NCBI GenBank assembly: GCA_900472675.1
Contig: UCJA01000022.1
Coordinates: 1 to 64,000, forward strand
Length of the DNA: 64,000 bases
Origin: Hyphomicrobiales bacterium
GTDB taxonomy: Bacteria > Pseudomonadota > Alphaproteobacteria > Rhizobiales > Rhizobiaceae
Direction of reading: 5' to 3'
Part shown: piece by piece, positions 9,026-17,610 of the stretch
Position numbering within the stretch: position 1 is the first letter of the stretch
How the letters are laid out: every line of letters starts with the position of its first letter
The notes under the pieces: generated by a model
The model's database searches: none
Told to the model about the DNA's origin: nothing
What the model saw: only the letters and a program-made list of their open reading frames with translations
Translations under genes and position numbers: made by a program

Positions 9026-9952
9026 ATGTTCATGCGAGTCGATAAGCTGCAGGCCAATCTCCCGGCCCCCAAGCGGGCCGATCCCAATGCCGCCGCTGCC
9101 CTCCAGGAACTGCTGGGCGGCAAGTACGGGGAAATGTCGACGCTCGGAAACTACATGTTCCAGAGCTTCAACTTCCGCTCGAAGTCCAAGCTCAAGCCCT
9201 TCTACAGCCTGGTCGCATCGATCACGGCGGAAGAACTCGGCCACGTCGAGCTGGTGAGCAACGGCGTTGCCATGCTCAACAACGGTCCGGACACGCCGGA
9301 TGGCGACGAAGGTGACGGCGGCGATATTTCCGGCGCCCCATGGGAAGGCATGAAGGATATCCGTCTTGCGGCCGCCTTCCTGTCAGCCGGTGGCGGCGCG
9401 ATGCCCGTCAACAGCAATGGCGCGTCGTGGAACAACGACTTCATCACCACCACGGGCAATGTCGTGGTCGACCTTCTGCACAACTTCCACCTGGAATGCG
9501 GTGCACGTCTTCACAAGCTGCGCGTCTATGAAACCCTGTCGGATCCGACCGGTCGCGAAGTCTGCGGCTATCTGCTGGTGCGCGGTTCGGTGCATGCGCA
9601 TGCCTATGCGCTGGCGCTCGAAAAGATCACTGGCGTCGACGTGAAGAAGTTTCTGCCGACCCCCAACATTCCGCTCGGCAACATTCCGGAATGCCAGAAG
9701 TATCTGGACGAGGGGTCGCACCGTCGCCTCTACACGTTCAGCCCGAAGGACTACAAGGAAATGTCCGGCATCTGGGGCAATGGCGAAGTCGCCCTGCCGG
9801 ATGATCCCGCGGGCGAGTTGGAAGTGGTTGACGGCATGCCTGAGGGCGGCAAGATTCACCAGCTGACCGGCGTTCCTTCAGCGTTCACTCCGGACTACTC
9901 GCCGGAAGAAATGTTCGAGATCGCCGAGAAGCTTTACAAGAAGTCCCGCTAA
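9026..9952 (+). CDS. Manganese catalase (non-haem)
   Basis: This 308-residue protein of the di-manganese catalase family disproportionates hydrogen peroxide to water and oxygen without haem. The ferritin-like four-helix core shows the metal-ligand signatures GEMSTLGNYM (Glu36), TAEELGHVELV (Glu69/Glu70, His73), HNFHLECGARLHKLRVYE and VRGSVHAHAYALALE. The ATG at 9026 has AAAGGA at 9013-9018. The longer frame to 8963 crosses the promoter region and is rejected. It is monocistronic, with a GGAAC-type stress promoter upstream and a terminator downstream. It is divergent from bdhA. Confidence 0.94.
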   Translation: MFMRVDKLQANLPAPKRADPNAAAALQELLGGKYGEMSTLGNYMFQSFNFRSKSKLKPFYSLVASITAEELGHVELVSNGVAMLNNGPDTPDGDEGDGGDISGAPWEGMKDIRLAAAFLSAGGGAMPVNSNGASWNNDFITTTGNVVVDLLHNFHLECGARLHKLRVYETLSDPTGREVCGYLLVRGSVHAHAYALALEKITGVDVKKFLPTPNIPLGNIPECQKYLDEGSHRRLYTFSPKDYKEMSGIWGNGEVALPDDPAGELEVVDGMPEGGKIHQLTGVPSAFTPDYSPEEMFEIAEKLYKKSR

Positions 9953-9973
9953 TCCGATCTGACACGAACTTTG

Positions 9974-10001
9974 GGCGGGGCATGCAATCGCGTGCCCCGC
10001 C
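9974..10001 (+). terminator. Hairpin terminator after the manganese catalase
   Basis: GGCGGGGCA (9974-9982) pairs with TGCCCCGCC (9993-10001) around a ten-base loop, 21 bases after the catalase stop codon. Only a short T-rich stretch follows, so termination may be partial. It also faces the converging diguanylate cyclase. Confidence 0.65.
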
Positions 10002-10117
10002 TTCGGTTGCAGCCGAGGCTGCGACCGGCGCCGGGTGATTGTCCGCCCGCTGTCGCATTTTAAAAACTTCCCTTAGAGATATTGACCGCCTGTAGATGGC
10101 GACCCGTCCGGCTGCGC

Positions 10118-11017
10118 CTAGCGGCGGCCGTTGCTGCCGTGTGCGGCTTCTGCGACGCGGTTGCGGCCGTTTGTCTTGGCCTGGTAGAGGGCCCGGTCGG
10201 CCATGGAGAGCATGTGGTGGAGGTTGTCGCCGGGCAGGGCCTCGTAGACGCCGAAACTCGCGGTGACATCGCCGCGGTTGGCGGGCGCGACCTGTAGGGC
10301 GGAGAAGGCGATCCGCAGCCGTTCGGCTATGGCGCGGGCTTCCGTAATATTGGTGCGGGGCAGGACCACACAGAATTCCTCGCCGCCCATCCGGGCCGGC
10401 AGATCGTAGCGGCGCAGGTGACTGCGCACCAGCTGGCCGGCCGCCACCAGCACCTCGTCGCCGACATCATGGCCGTGGGTGTCGTTGATGGTTTTGAAGA
10501 GATCGAGATCGAAGAGGATGACCGAGAGGGCTCTCGCCTGCGGCGGTGAGCTGGAGAGTTCGTCGTCGACCTTTTCCGACAGCCAACGGCGGTTGCCCAG
10601 TCCCGTCAGCGGATCGGTCATGGCCTGATGGTGCAGGCGTTTAACGGTGCCTTCGAGGCGAGCGACCATGGTCACGACGGCTGCCGTCAGGACGCCGATC
10701 TCGTCTTCACCACGGGCGGGGCGACGCGTCGCGAGCTGCAGCTGGCCGCCGTTCACCTGATAGGCTTCGACCGACCGGGCCAGCTGCTTCAGCGGCTGGA
10801 TCAGCCACATGAGCCCCATGAGGCAAAGGCCGGTTCCCGCAAGCGTCGCCACCAGCATCAGAACCAGCAGCGGCACAGGTACCGCGCCGAAGCCGGTGCC
10901 GAGATAGGCAATCACGGCGATCAGGGGAATGTGGACGCAGACAAAGCAGATCGCAAAGATCTTCAGGGTCAACGATCTGCGATACACGTGCAGCCAACTC
11001 CTCGGCAAGTGAGCCAT
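10118..11017 (-). CDS. Membrane-bound diguanylate cyclase (HAMP-GGDEF)
   Basis: This is a c-di-GMP synthase of 299 residues. Two membrane helices lie at about residues 15-40 and 45-72, with almost no periplasmic loop. A HAMP-like linker follows, beginning at LIQPLKQLARSVEAY. The GGDEF domain starts at DPLTGLGNRRWL, with the catalytic loop MGGEEF and the substrate region DLDLFKTINDTHGHDVGDEVL. No clear RxxD inhibitory site is seen. Start ATG 11017 is preceded by GAGGAGG. No EAL domain is present. With such short extracytoplasmic parts the input is probably membrane-related or comes from a partner protein. Confidence 0.92.
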   Translation of the reverse strand: MAHLPRSWLHVYRRSLTLKIFAICFVCVHIPLIAVIAYLGTGFGAVPVPLLVLMLVATLAGTGLCLMGLMWLIQPLKQLARSVEAYQVNGGQLQLATRRPARGEDEIGVLTAAVVTMVARLEGTVKRLHHQAMTDPLTGLGNRRWLSEKVDDELSSSPPQARALSVILFDLDLFKTINDTHGHDVGDEVLVAAGQLVRSHLRRYDLPARMGGEEFCVVLPRTNITEARAIAERLRIAFSALQVAPANRGDVTASFGVYEALPGDNLHHMLSMADRALYQAKTNGRNRVAEAAHGSNGRR

Positions 11018-11252
11018 TCATCCTCCTCCTCATTTTTAAAAGCGATCGCTAATTAGGGTCGTCGCGCTGAAAGGAAAGTAAATCTAGCCTCAGAATATCT
11101 CGCCACGGTTGCGATCCAACGGCAGGATCGGCCTATTGCGCAATGCTTTGCGCGGTCCCGCCATGGTGCTGCGAATTTCGTTTGACAGGCTCTTGCCGGT
11201 TCTGGTCAAACCTTGCCACAAATCGTGTGCGGACCTGGGGAGGAGCAGCGGC

Positions 11253-12740
11253 GTGGCAGGCTATATTCTGGCGATCGATCAGGGAACGACATCGACCCGG
11301 GCCATCGTCTTTGACGGCGACATGACGATCGCTGGCATGGGACAAAAGGAATTTCCGCAGATCTTTCCGAAATCGGGCTGGGTGGAGCACGATCCGGAGG
11401 CGATCTGGGACAGCGTCGTCTGGACGGTAAAGCAGGCGCTGAAGGAGGCCAAGCTCAAGGCCTCCGAGATCGCCGCGATTGGCATCACCAACCAGCGCGA
11501 GACGGCGGTGGTCTGGGAGTGCGAGAGCGGTCGCCCGATCTACAATGCCATCGTCTGGCAGGATCGCCGCACCGCCGCCTTCTGCGAAAAGCTCAAGCGG
11601 CAGGGGCTGGAGAAGCTCTTCACCCGCCGCACCGGGCTGCTGCTCGACCCGTATTTCTCCGGCACCAAGCTTGCCTGGATTCTGAGCAATGTGAAGGGCG
11701 CCCGCGCCAAGGCCGAGCGGGGCGAGCTCTGCTTCGGGACGATCGACAGTTTTCTGATCTGGCGGCTGACGGGGGGGCGGAGTTTCGTCACCGACGCCAC
11801 CAATGCCTCGCGCACGCTGCTCTACAACATCGGCAACAACAGCTGGGACGAGGACCTGATGGAGGTGCTGGACGTGCCGGCCTCCATGCTGCCAGAGGTA
11901 AAGGATTGCGCCGACCATTTCGGCATCTGTGACGAGAGCCTGTTCGGGGCGGCCATTCCGATCCTGGGCGTTGCCGGCGACCAGCAGGCGGCGACGATCG
12001 GCCAAGCCTGTTTCGAGCCCGGCATGATGAAATCCACCTATGGCACCGGTTGTTTTGCGGTGCTCAACACCGGCACCGACATGTGCCGCTCGAAGAACCG
12101 GCTGCTGACCACCATCGCCTACCGGCTCGACGGCGAAACCACCTATGCGCTGGAGGGCTCGATCTTTATCGCGGGCGCTGCCGTGCAATGGCTGCGGGAC
12201 GGTATCGGCGTCATCGAGAAAGCGAGTCAATCCGGTGAGTTGGCAGCAGAGGCGGATCCTCATCAAGAGGTTTATCTGGTGCCCGCCTTTACAGGGCTCG
12301 GCGCACCGCACTGGGATGCGGAGGCACGCGGGGCGATCTTCGGGCTGACCCGGGCAACCGGGCCGGCGGAGCTTGCACGGGCGGCGCTGGAAGCGGTCTG
12401 CTACCAGACCCGCGACTTGCTCGACGCGATGCGCAAGGACTGGCGCTCGCATGGCGGGGAAACGGTGCTTCGGGTCGATGGCGGCATGGTCGCCTCCGAC
12501 TGGACGATGCAGCGGCTGGCCGACCTCCTCGATGCGCCGGTGGACCGGCCGACCATCCTGGAGACGACAGCTCTCGGGGCAGCATGGCTTGCCGGTTCCA
12601 AGGCCGGTGTCTGGCCGGACCTCAAGGCGTTTGCGAAAAGCTGGGCGCGGCAGCGGCGGTTCGAGCCGCAGATGGACGAAAAGACCCGCAGCGCCAAGAT
12701 CCGCGGCTGGAAGAATGCGGTGAAACGGACGCTGAGCTGA
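11253..12740 (+). CDS. glpK: Glycerol kinase
   Basis: This FGGY-family kinase of 495 residues phosphorylates glycerol to glycerol-3-phosphate. Signatures include [15 protein letters not shown] near the N terminus, [33 protein letters not shown], the [10 protein letters not shown] loop and [20 protein letters not shown]. The reading frame is open back to 11109, but a GTG at 11253 preceded by GGGGAGGAG gives the family's normal N terminus ([11 protein letters not shown]). No glpD or transporter genes are nearby, so the gene stands alone. Confidence 0.95.
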   Translation: MAGYILAIDQGTTSTRAIVFDGDMTIAGMGQKEFPQIFPKSGWVEHDPEAIWDSVVWTVKQALKEAKLKASEIAAIGITNQRETAVVWECESGRPIYNAIVWQDRRTAAFCEKLKRQGLEKLFTRRTGLLLDPYFSGTKLAWILSNVKGARAKAERGELCFGTIDSFLIWRLTGGRSFVTDATNASRTLLYNIGNNSWDEDLMEVLDVPASMLPEVKDCADHFGICDESLFGAAIPILGVAGDQQAATIGQACFEPGMMKSTYGTGCFAVLNTGTDMCRSKNRLLTTIAYRLDGETTYALEGSIFIAGAAVQWLRDGIGVIEKASQSGELAAEADPHQEVYLVPAFTGLGAPHWDAEARGAIFGLTRATGPAELARAALEAVCYQTRDLLDAMRKDWRSHGGETVLRVDGGMVASDWTMQRLADLLDAPVDRPTILETTALGAAWLAGSKAGVWPDLKAFAKSWARQRRFEPQMDEKTRSAKIRGWKNAVKRTLS

Positions 12741-12743
12741 GGG

Positions 12744-12788
12744 GTAGGCCTGCCCCCAGCCTGAGATGTAGGTTTGCCTCCAGGCTGA
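12744..12788. repeat. Short imperfect tandem repeat after glpK
   Basis: Two 21-base units (12744-12764 and 12768-12788), both beginning GTAGG and ending CTGA, match at about 17 positions. They fill the start of the 184-base gap between glpK and the DD-carboxypeptidase gene. No function is evident. Confidence 0.5.
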
Positions 12789-12924
12789 CGCGAAGCTGAC
12801 GTTGGTGGCCGCCCGAGGCGGCTGCAGACGTGAAAACCATCGAAAATCCGCAGGAAATATTCGCCCCGCCATTTTCACGCCAGCATCGGCAGCTTATTGT
12901 CCGCCGATTGATTAGGGGTGACTG

Positions 12925-14223
12925 ATGTTTCGATATGCGCGTGTCCTGGGTATCCTGTTCCTGGCCTTCGGCGGTCTTGCAGCGGGAAGGACGCCAGCCC
13001 AGGCCGGCTATGCCCATTTCATCTACGATGCGACGACCGGCAAGGTTCTCACCTCCGAGAACGGCGATGTCATCAATCACCCCGCGTCGCTCACCAAGAT
13101 GATGACGCTGTACCTCACCTTCGAGGCGCTGCGGGCGGGCAGGATCTCCTGGGATGACAAGATCATCATGACGCCGAATGCGGCATCGAAGATCCCCTTC
13201 AAGCTTGGCGTTCGAGCCGGCCAGACGCTCACCGTGCGCGAGGCCGTCTACGGCATGGCGATCCGTTCGGCCAATGATGCGGCCCAGGCCATGGGCGACC
13301 ACCTGGGCGGTTCGGAAGCGCGCTTCGGCACGATGATGACCGCCAAGGCACGGGCGCTCGGCATGCGCCAGACCGTGTTTCGCAATGCGTCGGGCCTGCC
13401 GGATGCGGCGCAGGTGACCAGCGCGCGCGACATGGCGACGATGGCGCTGTCTCTGATCCGCGACTACCCGCAGGAGTACAAGATCTTCTCGATGCGGTCG
13501 TTTGCGTTTCGCGGCAAGACGATCCGCGGCCACAACAACCTGATGTACCGCTATCCGGGCATGGACGGCGTCAAGACCGGCTTCGTCAACGCCTCGGGCT
13601 TCAACATTGCCAGTGCGGTGACGGTCAACGGTCACCGCATCATCGGCGTGATCATGGGCGGCAAGAGCGCCCGCAAGCGCGACGACCAGATGGCGGCACT
13701 GCTCGACAGATACACGGGCGCCGGCCCGGTCATCGTGGCGCAGGCACCTCTGACGACCGTCCAGCCGGATCCGACGGTGCCCGCCAATCAGCCGGCCGGG
13801 ACACGGGTCACCGCCGTGATGCCAACCGAGCGGCCGCTCGCCGACGGCACCAAGGTGCTGTCGTTTGCCGCGCCGCGCAAGGAAATCATGACTGCGCCGC
13901 GCAAGGAGATCATGGGCGGCAGCCCTCCCGTTACCGCGTCGCTCGGCGAACTTGGGCTGACCCCGAAGAGCGCCCGCGCCACCGAATGGCGGGTGCAGAT
14001 TTCTGCGGCGGGAACCCAGGAAGCGGCGATGGCGCAGCTGCAGCGGGCCATGCCGATCCTGTCGAACGGCTACAGCCAGGCCTCGCCCAGCGTCGAGGGC
14101 TATACGGAAGCGGGCCAGGAATACTACCGCGCCCGGTTCGCCGGCTTTGCCTCGAAGGATGCAGCAACCAGCGCCTGCTCGCTGCTTAAGGCCAAATCGG
14201 TCAACTGCTTCGTGGTGCAGTAA
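12925..14223 (+). CDS. D-alanyl-D-alanine carboxypeptidase (S11) with SPOR domain
   Basis: This is a 432-residue penicillin-binding-protein-type enzyme that trims the terminal D-Ala of peptidoglycan stem peptides. A signal peptide ends near residue 27. The serine active site is SLTK (Ser55, Lys58), with SAN at 115-117 and KTG at 217-219. After a proline-rich linker the last 80 residues form a SPOR domain (WRVQISAAGTQEAAMAQLQ onward), which binds denuded glycans at division sites. The linker holds a tandem seven-residue duplication, APRKEIM at 316-322 and 324-330. Fusion to SPOR is common in alphaproteobacterial DacC/DacF-like proteins. It probably acts in the periplasm at the septum. Confidence 0.93.
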   Translation: MFRYARVLGILFLAFGGLAAGRTPAQAGYAHFIYDATTGKVLTSENGDVINHPASLTKMMTLYLTFEALRAGRISWDDKIIMTPNAASKIPFKLGVRAGQTLTVREAVYGMAIRSANDAAQAMGDHLGGSEARFGTMMTAKARALGMRQTVFRNASGLPDAAQVTSARDMATMALSLIRDYPQEYKIFSMRSFAFRGKTIRGHNNLMYRYPGMDGVKTGFVNASGFNIASAVTVNGHRIIGVIMGGKSARKRDDQMAALLDRYTGAGPVIVAQAPLTTVQPDPTVPANQPAGTRVTAVMPTERPLADGTKVLSFAAPRKEIMTAPRKEIMGGSPPVTASLGELGLTPKSARATEWRVQISAAGTQEAAMAQLQRAMPILSNGYSQASPSVEGYTEAGQEYYRARFAGFASKDAATSACSLLKAKSVNCFVVQ

Positions 14224-14249
14224 GGCAGGAGCGCCGGCGCTGCTGAGTT

Positions 14250-14704
14250 TCAGTCCTGCGCCGCGTATTCTGCGACCAGTCCGCCATAGGCTTCCATGGG
14301 CGGGAAGGTGTCGAAGGAATGCACCGCTGGCGTCGTCGCCCAAAGCAGTTTCTCGCTCACATAGGTTTCGATAAAGGGCGCGAACCACTGCGCATCGTCC
14401 AGCATGGTCGGGCGCACATTGACGAAGCTATCCACCGCGACCATGCGGGTAACAGCCAGCTCTTGCAGTGCGGGCAATGGTAGTGGTTGAGGTCCGGCGA
14501 ATGCATTCCGCCAATTACCGGTTCACCCTGCAGGATCTCGAAGCCCTCGGTCGGGATGGCGGCAGACAGTGAAAAGGCGCTGGCGCTCATCTTCTGGCAA
14601 CCGGTGCAATGGCAGGCCATGGTGACGAGCGGCTGCGCCTTGATGCGCAGCCGGATCTGTCCGCAGCGGCAGCCGCCATCGAGGGGAAGCTTAGGCTTGG
14701 GCAT
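14250..14704 (-). pseudogene. GFA-family protein, frameshifted
   Basis: The glutathione-dependent formaldehyde-activating (GFA/CENP-V) fold is spread over two frames. The first (from ATG 14704) has GGCRCGQI, ACHCTGCQKMSASAFS and CPHCKSW, which are the zinc-binding cysteine motifs. It then runs into nonsense, while the family continues in another frame with TRMVAVDSFVNVRPTMLDD and a normal C terminus ending at 14250. Adding one base near 14450-14453, turning CTGTTACCC into CTGTTnACCC, would restore WLFTR and a 151-residue protein. This is either a real one-base deletion or a sequencing error. An intact paralogue is at 37628-38044. Confidence 0.85.
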
Positions 14705-14747
14705 TTCGGTCTCCTGGAATGCGGATGGTCAACGAGCGGTGAGGCGG

Positions 14748-15455
14748 TCAGGCCGGGCGCTTGGGGATCTCCAGACCGCGCTGGACGGCCGGGCGGGCAA
14801 GTCCTCGCTCCAGCCACTGCGGCACGCGCTCCAGCTGGTCGTAGCCCACGAAGTCCGCGGCGCCATAAAAGCCGATCAGATTGCGCACCCAGCCGAGCAT
14901 GGCGATGTCGGCGATCGTATATTCATCGCCCATGATCCAGTCGCGACCCTCGAGCCGTGTCTCCAGGACGCGGATGAGGCGGTGTGATTCCTTGGCGTAG
15001 CGGTCGCGCGGGCGCTTGTCTTCATAGTCCTTGCCGGCGAACTTGTGGAAGAAGCCAAGCTGGCCGAACATCGGCCCGAGGCCGCCCATCTGCCACATCA
15101 CCCACTGGATCGTCTCGTAGCGAAGGGCCGGATCGGCGGGCAGGAGCTTGCCGGTCTTTTCCGCGAGATAGAGCAGGATGGCGCCGCTTTCGAAGAGGCC
15201 GAGCGGCTTTCCGCCGGGGCCGTCGGGATCAAGGATGGCGGGGATCTTGCCGTTCGGGTTGAGCGCCAGATACTCCGGGCCCCAGGTCTCGTCGGCGCCG
15301 ATATTGATGAAATGCGGCTCGTAGGGCAGGCCGATTTCCTCCAGCATGATCGACACCTTTACGCCGTTCGGCGTCGGGGTCGAATAGAGCTGCAGGATGC
15401 CCGGGTCGTTCGGCGGCCATTTCCGGGTGATGGGGAAGGCGGACAGATCGGCCAT
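14748..15455 (-). CDS. Glutathione S-transferase (YfcG/YghU, Nu class)
   Basis: A cytosolic GST of 235 residues. The thioredoxin-like N domain has STPTPNGVKVSIMLEEIGLPY (Thr/Asn at the active site as in Nu-class enzymes), NPNGKIPAILDPDG and FESGAILLYLAEK for glutathione binding. The helical C domain contains the N-capping box region DEYTIADIAMLGWVRN. Nu-class members show disulfide-bond oxidoreductase activity towards glutathione-linked substrates. The gene is 43 bases upstream of the frameshifted GFA gene on the same strand; both are glutathione-linked families, so a former small operon is plausible. Confidence 0.9.
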   Translation of the reverse strand: MADLSAFPITRKWPPNDPGILQLYSTPTPNGVKVSIMLEEIGLPYEPHFINIGADETWGPEYLALNPNGKIPAILDPDGPGGKPLGLFESGAILLYLAEKTGKLLPADPALRYETIQWVMWQMGGLGPMFGQLGFFHKFAGKDYEDKRPRDRYAKESHRLIRVLETRLEGRDWIMGDEYTIADIAMLGWVRNLIGFYGAADFVGYDQLERVPQWLERGLARPAVQRGLEIPKRPA

Positions 15456-15542
15456 GGGGTGCTCCTCGCGGATCAGGATTTTGTTGCGCGGAATATAACC
15501 ACCGGCGCGCGATGCGCCAGTGGCGATCTGATCAACGCAGCG

Positions 15543-16382
15543 TCATTTGGCGCTTGCCGGGAAGACCGGCAGTTTGCCGATGTCGCGGGTGTCGTGCTGG
15601 ATGATCAGCTTGGCGTTCAGCGCCTTTGCCACCCCGTTCATGCGCTCCATCGAGGCGAGGCTTTCGGCCCTGTCGACATTGAAGGGCGGCACGCCGTTGC
15701 GGGCGATCTGCTCTTCGAAATGCACCACGTCGCCCGACAGCAGAACCGGACCGGTCTTCGGCAGGTTCACCAGAAGGGCCGTTTCGCCCTTCGTGTGGCC
15801 GGGCATGGCCAGCATCATCACCGAGCCGTCCTTGAAGACGTCGCGGTCGCCGGACACGAGATCAACCTTTGCCTTGCCGTCCATCCAGGGCTGGACGAGT
15901 GCCGGCACGACGCCAAAGGGCAGGGGATTTTCATGCAGGCTTTCCCAATCGCCGGCGCCGATCATCAGCGTGGATTTGGCAAAGGTCGAGGCCTGGCCGA
16001 GATGGTCGAAATGGTTGTGGCTGATGCCGACGAGGCCGATCTGCTCCGGCTTGATGCCGATCTTTGCGAGCTGGGTCGGAATGTCGATCTCGAGGGATGG
16101 CGCCAGCGGCTGGCTGAGATCCTGCTTCTGGCCGATCAGCCCGGCGGGCAGGCCGGTATCCCAGAGCATGTAGTCGGCGCCGTGGCGAATGACGTAACAG
16201 CTGTCGGTCAGCGTGCTGGTCTTGCCGGCATAATCGAATGTGTCGGAAAACATCGAGAGGTCTTTGACGGCGACATTGCCGCAATCGAGGCGCCAGAGTT
16301 CCAGATCGGCAGCGGCGTGGACCGGTGCGGACAGCGCCAGCAGCGTGGTGGCGAAGGTGACGAGAGAGGCCAGGGTCTTCAC
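15543..16382 (-). CDS. Exported MBL-fold metallo-hydrolase
   Basis: This 279-residue metallo-beta-lactamase-fold enzyme has an N-terminal signal peptide ending at about VHA-A. Metal ligands are in SHNHFDHLG (HxHxDH), MLAMPGHTKGE and LLSGDVVHFEE, with a further histidine near IIQHDTRD. It resembles lactonase-like hydrolases of the AiiA/AttM clan, but the substrate cannot be assigned. A GTG at 16382, with AAGGAT eight bases upstream, was chosen over the longer frame from 16646, because it begins exactly at the signal peptide. It is divergent from an AraC regulator that is probably its controller. Confidence 0.85.
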   Translation of the reverse strand: MKTLASLVTFATTLLALSAPVHAAADLELWRLDCGNVAVKDLSMFSDTFDYAGKTSTLTDSCYVIRHGADYMLWDTGLPAGLIGQKQDLSQPLAPSLEIDIPTQLAKIGIKPEQIGLVGISHNHFDHLGQASTFAKSTLMIGAGDWESLHENPLPFGVVPALVQPWMDGKAKVDLVSGDRDVFKDGSVMMLAMPGHTKGETALLVNLPKTGPVLLSGDVVHFEEQIARNGVPPFNVDRAESLASMERMNGVAKALNAKLIIQHDTRDIGKLPVFPASAK

Positions 16383-16551
16383 GGGGTCAGTATCCTTATG
16401 TTGAAGGCACGGGGTGTTGAAGGAGGGGGTGTTGAAGCCAGGGCCGTATTGCCCGCGCTGCCACTGCCATCCGGGCCGGATTCTTGCGGTCTTGAGCCCG
16501 CAACGCTCACGTGCATGTTTTTTTGGAATTTCGTTGGCGTATGGTGGCCCC

Positions 16552-17415
16552 ATGAACCTGATCCTCACCGAACGTTTGCCCGATCTCTCCCGCCGCCTCC
16601 TCGAGCGGCTGCGCCCTGTCGTCGCCGGTCGGCTGGTGCCCGGCATGAACCACTACGCGGAGCAGCTCTTCATCTATTGCTGCTTCGATCGTGAAAAGGT
16701 GAAAGCGCTCGCGCTGGAAAGTCCGATGATCGGCATCGTCCTCTATGGGCAGAAGGAGGTCTGGCTGGGCGACCGAACGCAGGTCTTTCCGGCCGGTTCG
16801 GTGTTCGTGCTGCCGGGCGGGGTGCCGATGGACGCCGTCAACACGCCCGACGAGACGAACGGTCGTTATGTGGCGCTGCGCCTCGACGTTCCCGCCCTGC
16901 CGATGGGAATTGAACCGCTCTCTGCGAGAGAGCGTCGCGACGGCGGCGAGACCGGCAGTTTCGGGGTGCCGCTCAGCGCCGATCTGGTCGAGGCGCTGTG
17001 TCATGCCGCCACGAGCATCGGCACTGGCAATGTCAGCGAAACGCTCAAGCGGCTGCGGCTGACCGAAGTGCTGGCGCTGCTGCGTCCTTTGGTTGAAGCG
17101 CGGGCACTCTTCCACTTGAGCCTTGCAGAGGAGCTCGCCTGGCTGATTGCCACGGCGCCGGCAGAGGCCTGGACGGTGGCCGACGTCGCCGCCGAACTCG
17201 GCATCGGCGCTTCGACGCTCCGGCGAAGACTGGCCGCGGAAAACACGTCCTTCCGGGCGACCCTTCGCCATGAGCGGCTGAAAGCGGCGCGCCATGCCCT
17301 GGCCTCCGGCGCGTCCGCCATTGCCGCGGCAGAAGCGGCTGGCTATGCGTCGCGCTCGCATTTCTCCAGGCGGTTCCGCGAGAGCTTCGGCACCAGTCCG
17401 ACCGGTCGACGCTAG
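16552..17415 (+). CDS. AraC-family transcriptional regulator
   Basis: This 287-residue regulator has a helix-turn-helix region in its last 90 residues: WTVADVAAELGIGASTLRRR for the first unit and AGYASRSHFSRRFRESFGTSP for the second. The N-terminal 170 residues form a cupin-like sensory domain (YGQKEVWLGDRTQVFPAGSV). The start at 16552 is chosen on protein similarity; the ribosome-binding site is weak. Only 169 bases separate it from the divergent MBL hydrolase gene, which it may regulate. Confidence 0.85.
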   Translation: MNLILTERLPDLSRRLLERLRPVVAGRLVPGMNHYAEQLFIYCCFDREKVKALALESPMIGIVLYGQKEVWLGDRTQVFPAGSVFVLPGGVPMDAVNTPDETNGRYVALRLDVPALPMGIEPLSARERRDGGETGSFGVPLSADLVEALCHAATSIGTGNVSETLKRLRLTEVLALLRPLVEARALFHLSLAEELAWLIATAPAEAWTVADVAAELGIGASTLRRRLAAENTSFRATLRHERLKAARHALASGASAIAAAEAAGYASRSHFSRRFRESFGTSPTGRR

Positions 17416-17610
17416 CCGCTTCATACGGATACGACGCCAGCGGCGGCCAGCCGTATGGTGCAGATCGTGCAGAAACGGGATGCGGCAGCGCGGAGTTTTT
17501 GACGATCGTCAAGTATGACTTTTATACACTTTGCTAAAATTCTGTCGCAGAATCGGATTCTGAGGGTTGGAGAGGCAAACGGCTCGCCCTAAGTCCATCC
17601 GCTGACGCGA

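Noticed and set aside
11133-12878. Long minus-strand open frame of 581 codons opposite glpK
   Set aside because: It is a shadow of a GC-rich plus-strand gene with clear glycerol kinase motifs; the antisense product has no family features.
12622-14388. 588-codon minus-strand frame opposite the DD-carboxypeptidase gene
   Set aside because: The sense strand carries SxxK, SxN and KTG motifs and a SPOR domain; the antisense frame is an effect of third-position GC.
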